A DNA stretch of 64,000 nt from Actinostola sp. cb2023 (Eukaryota; Cnidaria; Anthozoa; Actiniaria; Actinostolidae): positions 1,398,501 through 1,462,500 of the forward strand of contig JAUJYZ010001058.1 in NCBI GenBank assembly GCA_033675265.1, in the 5' to 3' direction. Each line of letters begins with the position of its first letter. Within the stretch, counting starts at the first letter, position 1. Below are positions 23,122 through 36,200 of this stretch, piece after piece. The translations under genes and the position numbers were made by a program. The notes under the pieces are model-generated. The model was not told where the DNA came from, searched no databases, and saw only the letters and a program-made list of their open reading frames with translations.

Positions 23122-26100
23122 TTACTTGGTACACATTGCGCATGTCAGTTCCCGTCCTTCCACGTAGGGTTTACAAGGCAGAGCGCCACATCTCCCTCGA
23201 CAGCGTACAACAAGGCACCGTCAACATCGCGTTTCGTTCCAGGGACAGTTTCTGCATTTTGGTCAACGCAGATGAAATCTTTCTGGTTTGGGTGATTGTA
23301 ATGGGCAGACATGAGGAATCCCCAGTACTCTCTTTTCCATCCCGCGGGACACTGGTATGTCGCCGGGACCATCAGCTTAGCATTGCGGGTTTGAATATAG
23401 CATACAGCACATGGAACTTCGTGGTCGTGGAGGTTAGTTTTGGTGAATCGATTGTAGCTGCCACCCACTTTTTCGTACTCAGCTCCGTACATGTACGCTG
23501 ATGTTTGGTGACCATCTTTGTATCTCCAGTACTTGGGGGACTCGGTCAGACATACATAGTTCGAACCACCGCCTTGGTGATCATACCATTCTCCCCCTAC
23601 ACGACCTGTGAAGCAGTTATGACAGCTACAAACACTTACGCACAGAATTCTATTCAAGCAGGGGCGTGGTTACCTTTGTAGACGAGGTCAGCTCCATTAG
23701 GACACGTGGTCTTTCCCCAGCGTACGTACTGAACACCACCACTTTTAGAACCAGGACGACCTCTTACTCCCTGATTACCACGTGGACCTTGCGAACCTGG
23801 TCTTCCTGAAGGGATGAATTAAATAGTATACTAACAGACTCTAGACGAGCATATGGGCATTTTGTCTGCGCATGCGTGAAATGCCAACATGAACACAAAG
23901 ACCCTCTGACACGCGCATATATCCCGCGCTAATTTAAATAACAGGAATAACAAACAAGATGGCGAAGTTTTATCTCATATATTTATTTATTAACTTGCCT
24001 ATATGAACATATGCAACTCTAAAATGATGGATTCTATTTTATCAATGCTGAAGGCATGCTGCAGTTGTCATTACCAGTATTTATGATGCATTATGAGTTG
24101 CATATTGCAAGGTGAGGGAGGTCCAGACATGACGAGCTAAACTGACAATGGCTGCCGTCTTCGCCGTATACATGCACTTTGAACATTCATAGCAGGAGCT
24201 ACGCATTTTTTGAAAGTCATTTATTGTGATGAATGGAATGACTATTGAATAATCTTCGCCTCCGTAACATTAAGCAGCTTGGGGGTCGGTAGAAATCGAA
24301 AGATAATTTGACTTGAATGCTTGGAGACCACATTTCTGCTCGTCGCGAGTCCCGTAAATGGTAAGCAAAAATATTGCAATGCAAAACAGTGGAAACAAGT
24401 TTTAATTTTCTTAACAACTAATTTTTCTGCAAAGTCTGTTCTCTCATTTATACTTTCGAAGACTTAGAATAAGGAAATAGACGAAGATATGATAGAACCA
24501 TGGCTTCGAGAAGTAACACAAAACATCAATTCCGCCATTCCACCGAGTATAGCGTGAGAAGAATCTATTAAATCTGACAGCTAAGCTTTTTTGAAGCCCC
24601 ATTCTCTATAAAAACTGAAATTATATAAAGGAATGAATGCTTGGTAATTATCTCCAACTTGGGGGTCGGTAAAATTTAAAGAAATATCTCGTTAAAGTTC
24701 GACCTAAATTGAACACCTCTACATATTCACCGGGCCATAGCTCGAAATCGCGTACACCTGAAAGACCATTTCATTAAAATTCTAAAAGTTTACTTTCGTC
24801 ACAATTACCAAGCGTTAATCCAGTGCTGTAGAATACTTGATTGTAGAAATAATTAACGCCGAACATCCAACTCCAAACACCACAGTCGCATTTCAATGTA
24901 AAATATCTCGTCATCAAAAGAAATAACAGCGGCCAAAGATATACCCAGGGGAAGAAGTGTTTATCGTCTTTAAAAATGAGTAAATTTTCATGACGTTTAA
25001 ACTTTAGAAACGCGTAGATCTCCGACAAAAAATCCTTAAAATGAGCCCACCGTGACAAATGCATCAGACTTCAATGTTATTCTACTTTGTTGACGCATGC
25101 GCAGACAAAATGCCCATATGCTCTCTAGACGTGGTTTTAAGGCTTTCAACCCGCATAAATTATTAATGAATAGATGAACTATGAATGACTTTCAATACGT
25201 ACGTAATAACGTGGCAAGTGTTTATAGCAGTACCGCCCTAGTGCGGGCCGGGGACACCACAGGCGAGTGCTCTCACAACCCAACCACCCTTCCTCCCCTA
25301 TGATCATGAGCTTGAATATACACTAGACACAAACACGAACCATACCTCGTAGAACTGCGGACCCAGGGTGACCATCGCGACCATCTCGTCCTGAAAGTAT
25401 TTAATGCAAATATATAAGATGAAGACAACTTTCATTTCATATTTCTTTAAGTACAGGTGGTGATTTTACACCAATATACACATTTCGTCTAAAGAGGATG
25501 AGAAAACACAGTAATTAAGTTTTATCTTTTAGATAACCTCTTGGACCAGTTAAGCCACGGCCATCTTTTCCTGGTATTCCATTGCGACCATCCTTGCCTT
25601 GAAAGATAAGAAAAGTTATGTTGTCTTTTCTGACACAAAATCCTTGTCTCTAGGTTGTTGATTTATAAAAACGCGCACTCTTCAAACCTTGCAAATTAGT
25701 TGCACATTTTTAATTTCCAAGGTTATCGACCACATATCAGTCAAGGTTCTTTGCCTTCATCAGGGCGTGTTTCACGCACATCATGATTTTGTTAATAAAA
25801 CTAGTTTCGTTCTCACATATCAGTCAAGGTTCTTTGCCTTCATCAGGGCGTGTTTCACGCACATAACGATTTTGTTAATAAAACTAGTTTCGTTCTCGAT
25901 CACACGAACCTCCTCAGTTCGCTAATAATCCAATATGTGATGAAGGTAACTGGAACCAGCTTTACTTGAATATGAGATTTACAATTTTACCAACTGAATA
26001 AAATGCAGATGTAGAGTTACTAAGTCTTTTAATTTGAAGTCTCGGCAATACAAATTTCTGAGAAAGATTTAATTGGACAGGTTTTGGACATTTCCAAAGA

Positions 26101-28217
26101 ATTTCCATGGTTTGAAAGCCTGCATTGTTTCCCAATGTATTCATAAAATGAAATCCTAAACAGATTTCTTTACACAGAAACACTGGCAAACTTACACATT
26201 TTAGCGTTTTCAACAACAAAAACCCACATGTATCCAGTATTGCGTTTTTATGCAGTATAGTGTATAATAATAATACCGTAATAATAATAGAATTATCTTT
26301 AGCCAGGGTAAACCCTATATACGCAGCAGAGCATACGCAGCACAGTGTTTTTACGCAGCACAGTGTTTTTACGCGGCACAGTGTTTGTACGCAGCACAGT
26401 GTTTTTACGCGGCACAGTGTTTTTACGCAGCACAGCGTTTTTACGCAGCACAGCGTTTTTACCGGCGCCGCACGGTATTTTTACGCAGCACAGTGTTTTT
26501 ACGCAGCACAGTGTTTTTACGCAGCACAGTGTTTTTACGCAGCACAGCGTTTTTACGCAGCACAGTGTTTTTACGCAGCACAGCGTTTTTACGCCGCACA
26601 GTGTTTTTGCGTAGTGATTTTTCTTCTGCGCATAAAGTTTTGTGTTTTATGCATTTCAACCCGCCGTCTATTTCAGACGTACAAATGAGACTAAATATTA
26701 ATTGGCATGCATTCAACCAAATACATAAGAGTGAAGGGCACTTGGTATTGACCTGGCTTTCCTGGGACTCCGGGTATCCCTGGTGTTCCAGCCTTGCAAC
26801 CTGAAAATTAAAAAATAACTTTTAATACCGACAAACATCGAACTCCAAAGAGCTGAGAGAACGTAAAAAGGAAAAGGAAAATATAAACCGAAAATAGCTT
26901 GATTTTGATTGAACTTTTTCTGGGGGGTAATAACTCCGGCCGGTTTCTAAGCCGGAGCCAGTTTTTGCAGTACACTTCAGTTGAAGCCGCTCAGTATCTA
27001 TGGTTTATTCCGAGGGAATCAAACTTAATGTGCGTAAAATATGTAGAAATGGATTTTAGCTATTAGGTAAAATTATTAGAAAACACTTTTGACATAATGA
27101 CTTATAAATGTCAAAAATAATCGTTGTTTGTAGGACTGGCCATGGATCATAAAAAAACGTAAAAAGATCCATGTAGAAACATACCTTGACTTGTCTCCAA
27201 GCGTTTTATCCGCCTACCGATATATAAGTAAGAGTTATTCAATAATTTCAATACAATACATACATGTATTACTGATTATAACACAGCTAAGATATAACGC
27301 GCGCTCTATCTGATTGGTTAATTAGCGTGCGCGAGCGTGCATCATAACTCAATATGGTTATGAGTGTTGACCATTTCTTCAATAGTCATGGAACAGATAG
27401 CTACATGCAAGAGAGGCCGAGACTATTCAGTTTATAAAATGAAAGGGAAAAAACTGAGTAATAGATACATATATGAGCACTCGTTGCGGCTCGACATTTT
27501 AATTCCCATAAAGTACAGTTGCGAATATTGCATGTATACTGTACTTATCTTATACATAGATGTATAGAGCCATGTAAGTTTGGCCGAGATAATCAAAGTT
27601 ATCGTAACTGATTTACGGTTATGATTTCTATTGTGTTTTAATTTCCTGATGAACTGTCAATAAATATATGATAAAATCAATTGAATGCATGTGAAGCGTA
27701 ATCACAAGAGGCTTATCTCACTGAAACTCTTGAAAGCGCGCGAGAGTAGGACACGTTGCGCAGTGTTATATCATATTTCTAGATAGAGAGAAAAGAAAAG
27801 CACTGCGTACCAAACGTCGGGGTCCATTCATATTACATGCACAAGCTTATCGCTCGATGGTGCCAGTGATTCCCTTTTATCATGCGGTCATTAGAACATT
27901 AGTTTAAAGTTCAACTAATTAAAGTACAAAACTCTATCAAACATACTTGATAAATCAAATAAAATAGACTCAATGCAATTGCAAGTGAGCCAAATTGGAA
28001 ACCAGTATTGTTGTATTTGCTGTATTTGTTAACCCACTCATAATAAAGCTTACCTTTCTAAGGATTTCTTCAAGACTTTGACCACATCGGTCAGAGTTTT
28101 AAGACTCGCTTGGTTTCGTTTCTCGACGCCATGGTCTTCTTGTGCATCACTGTTTGCAACCCCCCAAAACATGGCCGCAAGGGTGATTGCAGCAAGGAAT
28201 ACAGCTTTGAACAACAT
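23122..28217 (-). CDS. Short-chain collagen C4-like gene, copy 2 (frameshift in the last exon)
   Basis: Minus-strand exons are 28217-28054, 27213-27185, 26800-26753, 25597-25538, 25390-25346, 23805-23674 and 23605-23122 or 23145, all with GT-AG borders. Phases fit: the 29-bp exon 2 gives RIKRLETSQ, linking the helical N-terminal part to CKAGTPGIPGVPGKPG. Exon 1 encodes a signal peptide and a VEKR site. Exon 4 is 57 bp shorter than in copy 1 and has one Gly-X-Y break (GKDGRGLTG). In the last exon a 1-bp loss after AVEG shifts the frame, replacing the conserved Cys-containing tail (CGSLPC, CAVCTK) with DVALCLVNPTWKDGN and a stop at 23147-23145. The product is probably an altered matrix collagen or the gene is decaying. 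Confidence 0.8.
23848..25122. mobile_element. 1275-bp TIR element with a 9-bp target duplication
   Basis: The ends are AGCATATGGGCATTTTGTCT and complement (about 30-bp inverted repeats). CTCTAGACG flanks both sides (23839-23847 and 25123-25131). Collagen copy 1 has no insertion at this place. A 9-bp duplication fits Mutator-like elements. No transposase frame was seen; the internal phrase CTTGGGGGTCGGTA occurs twice. Confidence 0.8.
26331..26620. repeat. 18-bp minisatellite GCAGCACAGTGTTTTTAC in a collagen intron (copy 2)
   Basis: About sixteen units, including GCAGCACAGCGTTTTTAC variants not seen in copy 1 and one disrupted unit (ACCGGCGCCGCACGG). It lies in the same intron as the array at 18521-18760. 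No coding role is inferred. Confidence 0.9.
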
Positions 28218-29174
28218 TGGAGATCGATAGAATCACTGAACAACTTCAAAAATCCACGCAAAAACAGTCGAAACAACTTGTTGTTGAATGGATTGGTTAT
28301 AGAAAACTGTCCGCACAGAACGTTCTGTATAGTGAACCACTTTGTAAACTTGCTCTTACATCTTAACAATATGTATACAATTTCAAAAACAAGAAAATAC
28401 ACGAATAGATCTTTTGTTTTCATGGATCCATTTCAGCAGTAAAATGTATAATTCTTGTCATGCAAAATTGAACTCAATTCATTTTTTTCAGTGAAAATTT
28501 GCATAACGTTTATAAACTTTTCTACGTTTTTATTTCCTATGTTTTTCATGATAATTGAAACATGGTTCTTAATAATACCACGTGGCATTTATTGTGCTTT
28601 TTTGACTTTAGTTAACATCATTTCTGTGAAGCAAAGAAAAGGAGAATTTATGCTCATTTTTTTCGACATTGTCAGATATCATGCACCTCTAGTATCGTTG
28701 CTTAGAAACACCTGTACAGCAGGAAGTTTTGATCAGGGACAGATTCAGCTATTGGGACTTCTTGGTACAACTAGGGCAGTCAACAACTTATATGTACCAC
28801 TCTTTAAATTATTTGACATTATTAAACTAATATTTATAGGGAATCAAGGGTGGTCGAGTGAGTTGAGTTTGTCAGTTCGTTCCAGTCTCCTTTGCTTCGA
28901 GGGTTTTTCTCCGAGTTTCCTCCCTCAGTAAAAACGAACAATATTTCGATCTGAGCTGTGCTCCGTGGTCAGACATGGGTCGTATGGTGGCTGCATTGTG
29001 CGCCTTTATATGCCTTCGACTCGGCCACGTTGAGCTGCGTCCTTCGTAATTCAACTGCCGACTGCAATGAGGATGATTAACCCTCAAATAAAAAAAGATA
29101 CGCGAGAGTAGAGACTGGGGCTGACGTAATTCACGTTTGTACGTAGAACTGAGCCGTATTCTGATTCACCGTTC

Positions 29175-29347
29175 ATATCACCACAGGGAGCCCAAGCTCA
29201 TTATCTGTGAAGACCGTTTTATTTGCATATTTACAGTAAATGTATGTGGCTTTAAATCATCCCTCCGTATTTCAAGATTTTTTTACTGTAAATATGCAAA
29301 TATAACGGTCTTCACAGATAATGAGCTTGGGCTCCATGTGATATCAC
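29175..29347. repeat. Hairpin element with about 66-bp arms (unit 2)
   Basis: Counterpart of 22142-22316 with the same arms (CACAGGGAGCCCAAGCTC and complement) and a slightly different loop. It lies just upstream of the inverted collagen exon. Confidence 0.85.
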
Positions 29348-29389
29348 ACAATACGACACATTGACTTGGTGCTCCTTCTATGCTGACAG

Positions 29390-29881
29390 GTCGTGTAGGG
29401 GGATAAAAGTATAATCACCCAGGCGGTGGTTCAAACTATATGTATGTCTGACCGAGTCCCCCAGAGAAGTACTGGAGATACAAAGATGGTCACCAATCAT
29501 CAGGGTACATGTACGGAGCTGAGTACGAAGAAGTGGGTGGCAGCTACAATCGATTCATCAAAACTAACCTCCACGACCACGACGTTCCATGTGCTGTATG
29601 CTATGTTCAAACCCGCAACGCTAAGCCGGATGGTCCCGGCAACATACGAGTGTCCCGCGGGATGGGCAAAAGAGTACTGGGGATACCTTATGGCTGAGTA
29701 TCACGGTCACAAAAGCCAGAAAGATTTCATCTGCGTTGACCAAGATGCAGAAACTGTCCTTGGAACGAAACCCAATGCTCAAGGTGCTTTGCTGTACACA
29801 GTCGAAGGAAGATGTGGCTCTCTGCCTTGTAATCCCTACAAAGAAGGACGGGAACTGACATGCGCAGTGTGCACCAAGTAA
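29390..29881 (+). pseudogene. Inverted, decayed copy of the collagen last exon
   Basis: Read on the plus strand, this matches the whole last exon, from GRVGG after a GACAG acceptor to LTCAVCTK and TAA at 29879-29881. The sixth codon position reads TAA where the gene has GAA. A 1-bp insertion near 29630 (AAGCCGGATGG against AAGCTGATGG) shifts the frame. The second half keeps the conserved cysteines. No upstream collagen exons were found on this strand, so it is an isolated pseudo-exon facing away from collagen copy 2. Confidence 0.85.
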
Positions 29882-29908
29882 AGCTCACTCAATCTCGGCC
29901 CCAGTGCT

Positions 29909-30093
29909 CCTCGGTTTCGTACCCCTCCCCTCACGAGAAGGCTTTTGTCGCCAGCCATTTCAGGCTCGATGGTGATTGGCTTAGATGCGGTTATGTATTC
30001 AAATGCAAATGCATTAGCATTTCAGCCAATCAGCATCGAGCGTCAAATAGCTGCGACGAGAGCCCTCTATAGGGGAGGGACGAAATTCGAGTT
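29909..30093. mobile_element. MITE with TCGGTTTCGTACCCCTCCCC ends
   Basis: Imperfect inverted ends (CTCGGTTTCGTACCCCTCCCC-like and GGGGAGGGACGAAATTCGAG) enclose an internal inverted pair, GCTCGATGGTGATTGGC and CCAATCAGCATCGAGC. It starts about 28 bases after the stop of the pseudo-exon. No coding capacity was seen. Confidence 0.65.
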
Positions 30094-30159
30094 GCTATGG
30101 TGACCAGATTGGAAATAAAATGACTATCATGATTACAGTTTAGTTAATTATTGATTTAT

Positions 30160-30435
30160 TGATTTATGACTTCCGGTCTAAGGCTTTTCATTTCCGGTTA
30201 GACGCGCGCGCGTCGTTAGTTTCCCGCCATGGATTCTTTGCTTGGTTGCAGTGACTGAGTAGAGTGAGAAAACTGGTCATTTCCTTTACAAGATGAACGA
30301 CGTGTTTTTCCTTCTTCAGAGTATTAAGATTAATATTTCAGTCAGATTCCATGAAGCTAATTAAGTTTCTGCAATTCGACGTGTGAAGGTAGTCGATAAG
30401 TTCAACATCATGGATGCCAGCGCAACTACAATCAA
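30160..30435 (+). promoter_or_regulatory. Possible promoter and first exon of an unidentified gene
   Basis: A CpG-rich patch with CACTTCCGG-like motifs (GACTTCCGG, CATTTCCGG, GACGCGCGCGCGTCG) at 30168-30215 precedes an ATG at 30410. It opens a nine-codon frame ending in AA|GTAAGT, a good donor, at 30435/30436. No following exon was recognised, so this is only a candidate. Confidence 0.25.
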
Positions 30436-31309
30436 GTAAGTCATTCCATCAGTCTTTGACAGTGTTGTCGATTGTGTCTTGTCTATCAACAACTATGTAT
30501 AGTTGACTCAAGCAAATGTGAGGGTATAGTAGAGGCAAACTGCTGGAATTATTCTATTGTAGACGTTCCTTTCAGTCTGTAGTTGATGAAATGTTCGAGC
30601 AGCTAATGACGACAGTAATGTCTCTCGTCATGCGGCTCATTGTTCTCTAATGTATCGACACGATTGGGTGATTGCTATCACCTCCTGGTTTTTACAATTC
30701 TTTATTGATATATTTAGTACCGAGATTCATTTGGTAATTCCTGTACGTAATTTATATACATGGTCATATTTTAGTAAATATGGAATGTAAAGTCCAAGGG
30801 ATGGAGGGAGGGTCGGGAATTGACACAATTATAAACTCAGATAATTTTTCAAGCCCTCTATCATTCTAGCTGGTAGTTTTACACCCTCCCCCCTCATAAA
30901 AATTGGATGTCCCTGTTAAAATAAACGTAATAAAATAAATAAAATAAGCTTGCCATAGATTTCATGAATCCATCCCATTCTCATTAAACTAATAAACTAT
31001 TATTATGATCATCATCATTATTATCATCTGCTTCAGTAAATACTCAATTTACCGTTATCGAAATTCCGTACGTTTTGACAGCTTTCTAAAATTTTGCCTT
31101 TTTAATCTGCTAATTCGCAACAACTAAGTTTGTTCTCGTTGAAATTGACATTATATGCAAAAATGACGAAATCTGAAGAAGAATTCATAGAATCATGGCT
31201 GTACATAACCCAAAATTCAAGGGGGGGGGGGGGGGGGGGGAGTACGTATTTAACAGCAAAATAAATAAACATAGATCAGTTCTCAGTACTTTTTGGTATC
31301 TTTTTCGCC

Positions 31310-31356
<47 letters not shown>

Positions 31357-32859
31357 AACTGCCCCCCTGCCCCTGTGCTGTGTGCGGCCCTGAGAATTCA
31401 TGAATTATAACGCATTATTTTAATTGATGTGCTTTTGGTGTTTTGGTAGATAATGTGCGATCTCGTAAAAAGTGACAGTTACATTTACAAAGCTCTTTTT
31501 TTCTCAGAAATGCAAATTACTCTGAAGCTTTTTGCATTTAGTCCATTTCCTCCAGTAACGTGGGCAGGTGGAAGGCACAAACAATATAAATTTTGTTATT
31601 CGAAAGTTCTAAAGTAAACTGGTTGCTATATTCGGCACGGCTGAAAAGGATTAATGGAATAAAAATTAAATGATTTAAACGGAAGTTTTTGCCCCAGAAT
31701 AAAGGAATTTATAATAATGGTCTTAATTTTTCGGAAATATTGGAATAATGACATTTCTTTTGCTGAATAACCACATCACGTTTGTAGTATTTCGGAAATA
31801 ATGGAAATTTCAGAGCAGGAATGATGGAATAATAATATATATATTGTACTGAGGATCCTCAAGTGCTACTTGACTCAAAATCACGAACAAAATTCGTTTC
31901 ATTTTATTATTATTACTACTCAGGCTATTTATTTGACAGGGTCTTGTTTATGTGATATACTCACCTCTCAGTCACAAAACAATGACAACGGGCGATCTAA
32001 AATCGATGTGATCTGAGACCAAGAGGAATTCTGGGAGAGAAGAGAAGCGGGGGATTCGTTCTGAATTGAAAGTAAAGTTTCTATAGCAATAAGGAGTCAT
32101 TAATAACCTGCACGCGAGTATCTATCTACTCGTATACTTACCATACCATTACGAAATCTATCTACTCGTATACTTACCATACCATTACGATTCAATCGAC
32201 TCAGACTGTTTTTCTGAGTTTCTTAATCTCGGTTATTGACTATTAGTCCTACTTAGACAGAACTGTGTTTACAGTTATAACGGCCGATCTTTCATATCTA
32301 TAAGCAAACATTTGTATTTTGCTTATTTTGACTTTTGTTTTCCATTTCGCCATTCAGCGCAGCGGGACGGTTTGACTTGATAAAAAGCCTTATATTCAAC
32401 ATCGGTATAACTCGATATAATTACATAAAAGCACTCTATACCTTAGACTTTCTGTAATAAATTCGAAGCAATCTGGAATCGAAATATGAAGTTTAAGCGG
32501 CGAACACTGTATTCTTGCGTTTATACATCGCTAATTCAATATTCGTAACACATCTTTGTGGATTATGAATCAAAACAAAATATTAATTGAAATTAAGTCT
32601 ATTTAAGTTATTTGCGATTACAATAGATGAAAGTACGATAATAATTCTTGCGTATTTCCTCAGTTCTTTCTAGTATTCCTGAGGTTAGGGTTATATACCA
32701 CTAGGCGTTGAAATATATTCGGTAACTAGTTGTCAAAATGCTATACTGCGTGCAATAACTAGGCCGGGTAACAGACCTCTAACACACTCACAATACACCT
32801 AATAATAACAGATTATTACGTTGCCTTTCAGTCTTTTAAACTGCGCCTGATCCAACTCT
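30436..32859. other. Non-coding region with one MITE and G-runs
   Basis: No gene was recognised. A MITE of the GTACATAACCCAAAATTCA / GTGCGGCCCTGA family lies at about 31198-31395, holding G-runs at 31220-31240 and 31313-31354. A 30-bp direct repeat ATCTATCTACTCGTATACTTACC occurs twice at 32118-32180 (shown here in part). Confidence 0.5.
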
Positions 32860-33276
32860 TTACACAGGTTGAATTGTACCATTTTTAGTATCTATCTCTT
32901 CACTTATAATCTCTGGTACTTGAAGAAATTCATTCTCCGTCGATTCCTTGTACTCGAGTTTTTGCGTTACTTTTGAAGCCATTGTTTTTTCCACAGTTTC
33001 TGAGTTTTCATTTGGAGGAAATTTTCCAATGTTTTTCGTTGAATTCTCGTTCTCGATATACTTACTTTCTGATTCCTCGTCGGTGAGGTGGATTGGTGGC
33101 AAACGCGCACTTGGAACTGTCAGTGGAGTTTTTTCCGTGGTTTGTTTGCTGTCTGTACTTTCACTCACATCCAACATATCATTCAAAACCTGTCGAAAGT
33201 GCGTCGAACTCTGCATCACCAAAACGGATGGCAAATCCGGATCCATTTGAAACTTCATCTGGAAGTTCTCCACCAT
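32860..33276 (-). CDS. Hypothetical acidic protein, 138 residues
   Basis: An ATG-initiated minus-strand frame with a stop at 32860-32862. The product is rich in Glu, Ser, Thr and Asn, contains THFRQVLNDMLDVSES and ends EIDTKNGTIQPV. No domain, signal peptide or membrane segment was seen. It lacks the CRYLR motif of the neighbouring gene family. The ATG follows an AT dinucleotide run, and an upstream exon is possible. Overlapping plus-strand frames make this call weak. Confidence 0.35.
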   Translation of the reverse strand: MVENFQMKFQMDPDLPSVLVMQSSTHFRQVLNDMLDVSESTDSKQTTEKTPLTVPSARLPPIHLTDEESESKYIENENSTKNIGKFPPNENSETVEKTMASKVTQKLEYKESTENEFLQVPEIISEEIDTKNGTIQPV

Positions 33277-36200
33277 CTTACTATATATATATATATAGCG
33301 ATCTGTAATTCCAACCCTAATTCGGCGTCAATCCGACCGCTATATCTTGGTTCGATAATTAAACTTATCGACTTGAGAATGGACAAGCTCTGACAACACT
33401 TCCACCAATGTACGAAGTCAATTCCTTATGCTGCAAAATATACGTGTCACATACTGTCTTATGGTTTCATAGATTCTAAATATTCTTTTCAAGTCGCCAA
33501 GTTATTCCAACCGGTTGCCGTGGTAACTAATTGCTGATGTTCGCAGCCGTTAGACTGCTTGGACGGAGCCCGGTCGTCATTGACGCTTTCTGCGGGCGAT
33601 AATGGCTTGCCCGAGAAAAGAAACGGTCAACTAATATTTTTAATGTTAGTTGAGTTTGTAAATAGTTCCTTGTTTAAAATACAACCGAATTTAATTGAAA
33701 CACCCCCCTTCTCGGCATCAGAATCAATATTAAACGGAATATATATCATATCTGAAACCCTGTCTCACGCTGAGGCGCAGGTGTAAGTGACTTAAAAGTT
33801 GGGCTACATCGAGTAAAGCGGGAAATATTCTCCCTGAATTAGGGCTAGAGTATTGAACAGTAATTTTAGTGAGTTTTAAAGGCTGCGGATTTTAAAGTAT
33901 TCAATTTGCTGCTATACGCAATGACCGCCGAGGCACCGCCAATCAGTTGTAACTGAGCATGATGGACGAAGTATTACTAATAAGAAGAAAAAGCTGATAT
34001 TTCGGCATTCATTAGTATACATGTAAAACGACACTGATATACAAGAACATGAGAAAGAAATGGGATATATGTCAAATGTAACGATTGCCACAACCACTAG
34101 GAGGCTGTTTCATTGATTAGTGCGGAACTGTTCAGTTCCTCTCTCTCGTCAGCCTTTTAAACACTGTGTAAAGGTTGACTCATTTAAATATGAAAACAGT
34201 GAGTGTGAACTGTTGTCATTAAACTTTCATTTCCTTTGATTGTTATTAATGAAGGAAAGGCAGTTGGTTGGTCATGCACACTTTTTCTCATTTTCTTGTC
34301 ACTGTTTACTTTGAAAAAATATTGCCAGTTTTTATATATCATTTTTTATTTACACAACTTCCACCATACAAAGATTAGAAGCGATTTCTTAAAAACTGTC
34401 GCTTTTAATTTTGCTTCCTAATGAAAACAAAACAAGACATACTTGTTTCTTCACGTTCCACTTGTGTGTGTTTTTTGTTTTGTGACACGTTTGCATCATT
34501 CTGCTATCCGTTCCGCAAAAGCCGTATCAGATGACCATCAAACTTTCTAAAGAGGAAACTCTCACTTTGACAGATAAAAATGACCAATAAATTAAGATAC
34601 GTTCGAGTTAGTTACCAGTGAATAATTTAAATACTTGCACGGATGAAAGCTGTCATGTTCTGACGTCATATTCAGTATATTGGCCTAGAAACTCAAACGT
34701 CAAAATATAAACATGCCAAAATATACGCAGTTCAGTAATAAATGACGTCAATTAATTATTATTATTATTATTAATTGTCATGACAACAATAGCAATGTAA
34801 TTACGGTTAAACGTCATATAAACTCGACTAAGTAATTATAAACTCGACTAAGTAATTGAGACAGTTGAATTACTTACGGCAGACAAAATCGAAGATGAAT
34901 GGCTGGTCCATCACGTAGCTAGCACTCATCCACATAGCGCGGGAAAATAATTAACTACAATAATTTTTTTATTACCTAAAAATTTTTATTTTTTACAATT
35001 ACAATTTTTCAATTTAACTAAAATAAGGTAATGCAATTTCAGATCTATGTTGATGTCATGCGGGTTTTTTTTTGTCTTCATTATTCTTTGTTTTGTTGTA
35101 CTTTGTTTGGTTCCAGAGCTTAGTTCAGTTAAGCCTTATTTTCACTAGCGGCGCAAGAACAGGGAAGCATAATAAAGCCTTATCTCACTGTACAAACGTG
35201 CCTGACGCAAGCGAAAGTACAAGCGATTAAGGCCAAATTCCGGGTCGCGCAAGGATCATTACAAGTCCACTTTATGTGCTTGCGCATATGGATAGATAGA
35301 TACGATAGTTATTTAGAACTAAATCGCAGCCGTGAATTAAGTAGTATGTATTATACGCTTAGATAGATAGATAGATAGATAGACACCTAAAACAGCTGGG
35401 TAGTCCAGTCAGTGGTTAGCAGCCTCTGATATCAAAAGGAGCCCTGCGACACAAATACAATATACAATAAATAGATCGCTTGCGTCGGTTTCATATGCGC
35501 GCGCACATTTCGCTGGTGCCTGCGCTTACGTTTACGTCGCCGCTGGTCGTGAAACCAGCCTTTACTATAGAGCTCTGGCGGTCGTTGTTTGGACAATTGT
35601 CGAGCGAGACTGGAAAACTAAACTCTAGAACCTGGAGTACCTTTCATTTGATTATGGTTCAGTTCACATTGAAATTGTTCGTTTTCCTTAAAACGTCTTG
35701 TTCAATCCGAACTTTCACTCTAAAAAAGACAACAGCTTTTTGCGATACATCTACATCTACATCTACAAGTTTATATCACAAAGGTTTCCCATAACGTGAA
35801 TGGATGGTCAGCTGCGGTGCTCACAGCATAAACAAAGTACCGAAATAAATAACTCATCAAATAAATAGTAAATAATATCATACGATAGCCTTTACCATAT
35901 TTATATCCACAAACAAATTGAATTATTAATTGTTTTTATATCGTAATATATTCTATTGTAATAAATGAATGTCAGTAAAAGACAAAGGTGTTGATACTTC
36001 AGTTCATCGAGTTGGATTTGAAATCGTCAAGCTTTCATTTTCAAATTTTGTTCTAAAATATTTCATCATTTTCAAATAACAATGAGCTATTTTTGTACTA
36101 CATATAATTTGATCATACTCTACATTACTGCCCACGATATCCGAAATGGATGTCATCTTTGTTTTGATGCTCGTAATCCATACAAATGTAGTACAAAAGA

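Larger units (their letters stand above)
22816..29440. repeat. Tandem duplication, unit 2
   Basis: It matches unit 1 (16056-22413) over its whole length, with exon positions and order kept. Differences include the 1275-bp element at 23848-25122, an approximately 80-bp direct duplication at 25733-25895, a shorter exon 4 and a longer 18-bp repeat array. Confidence 0.85.
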
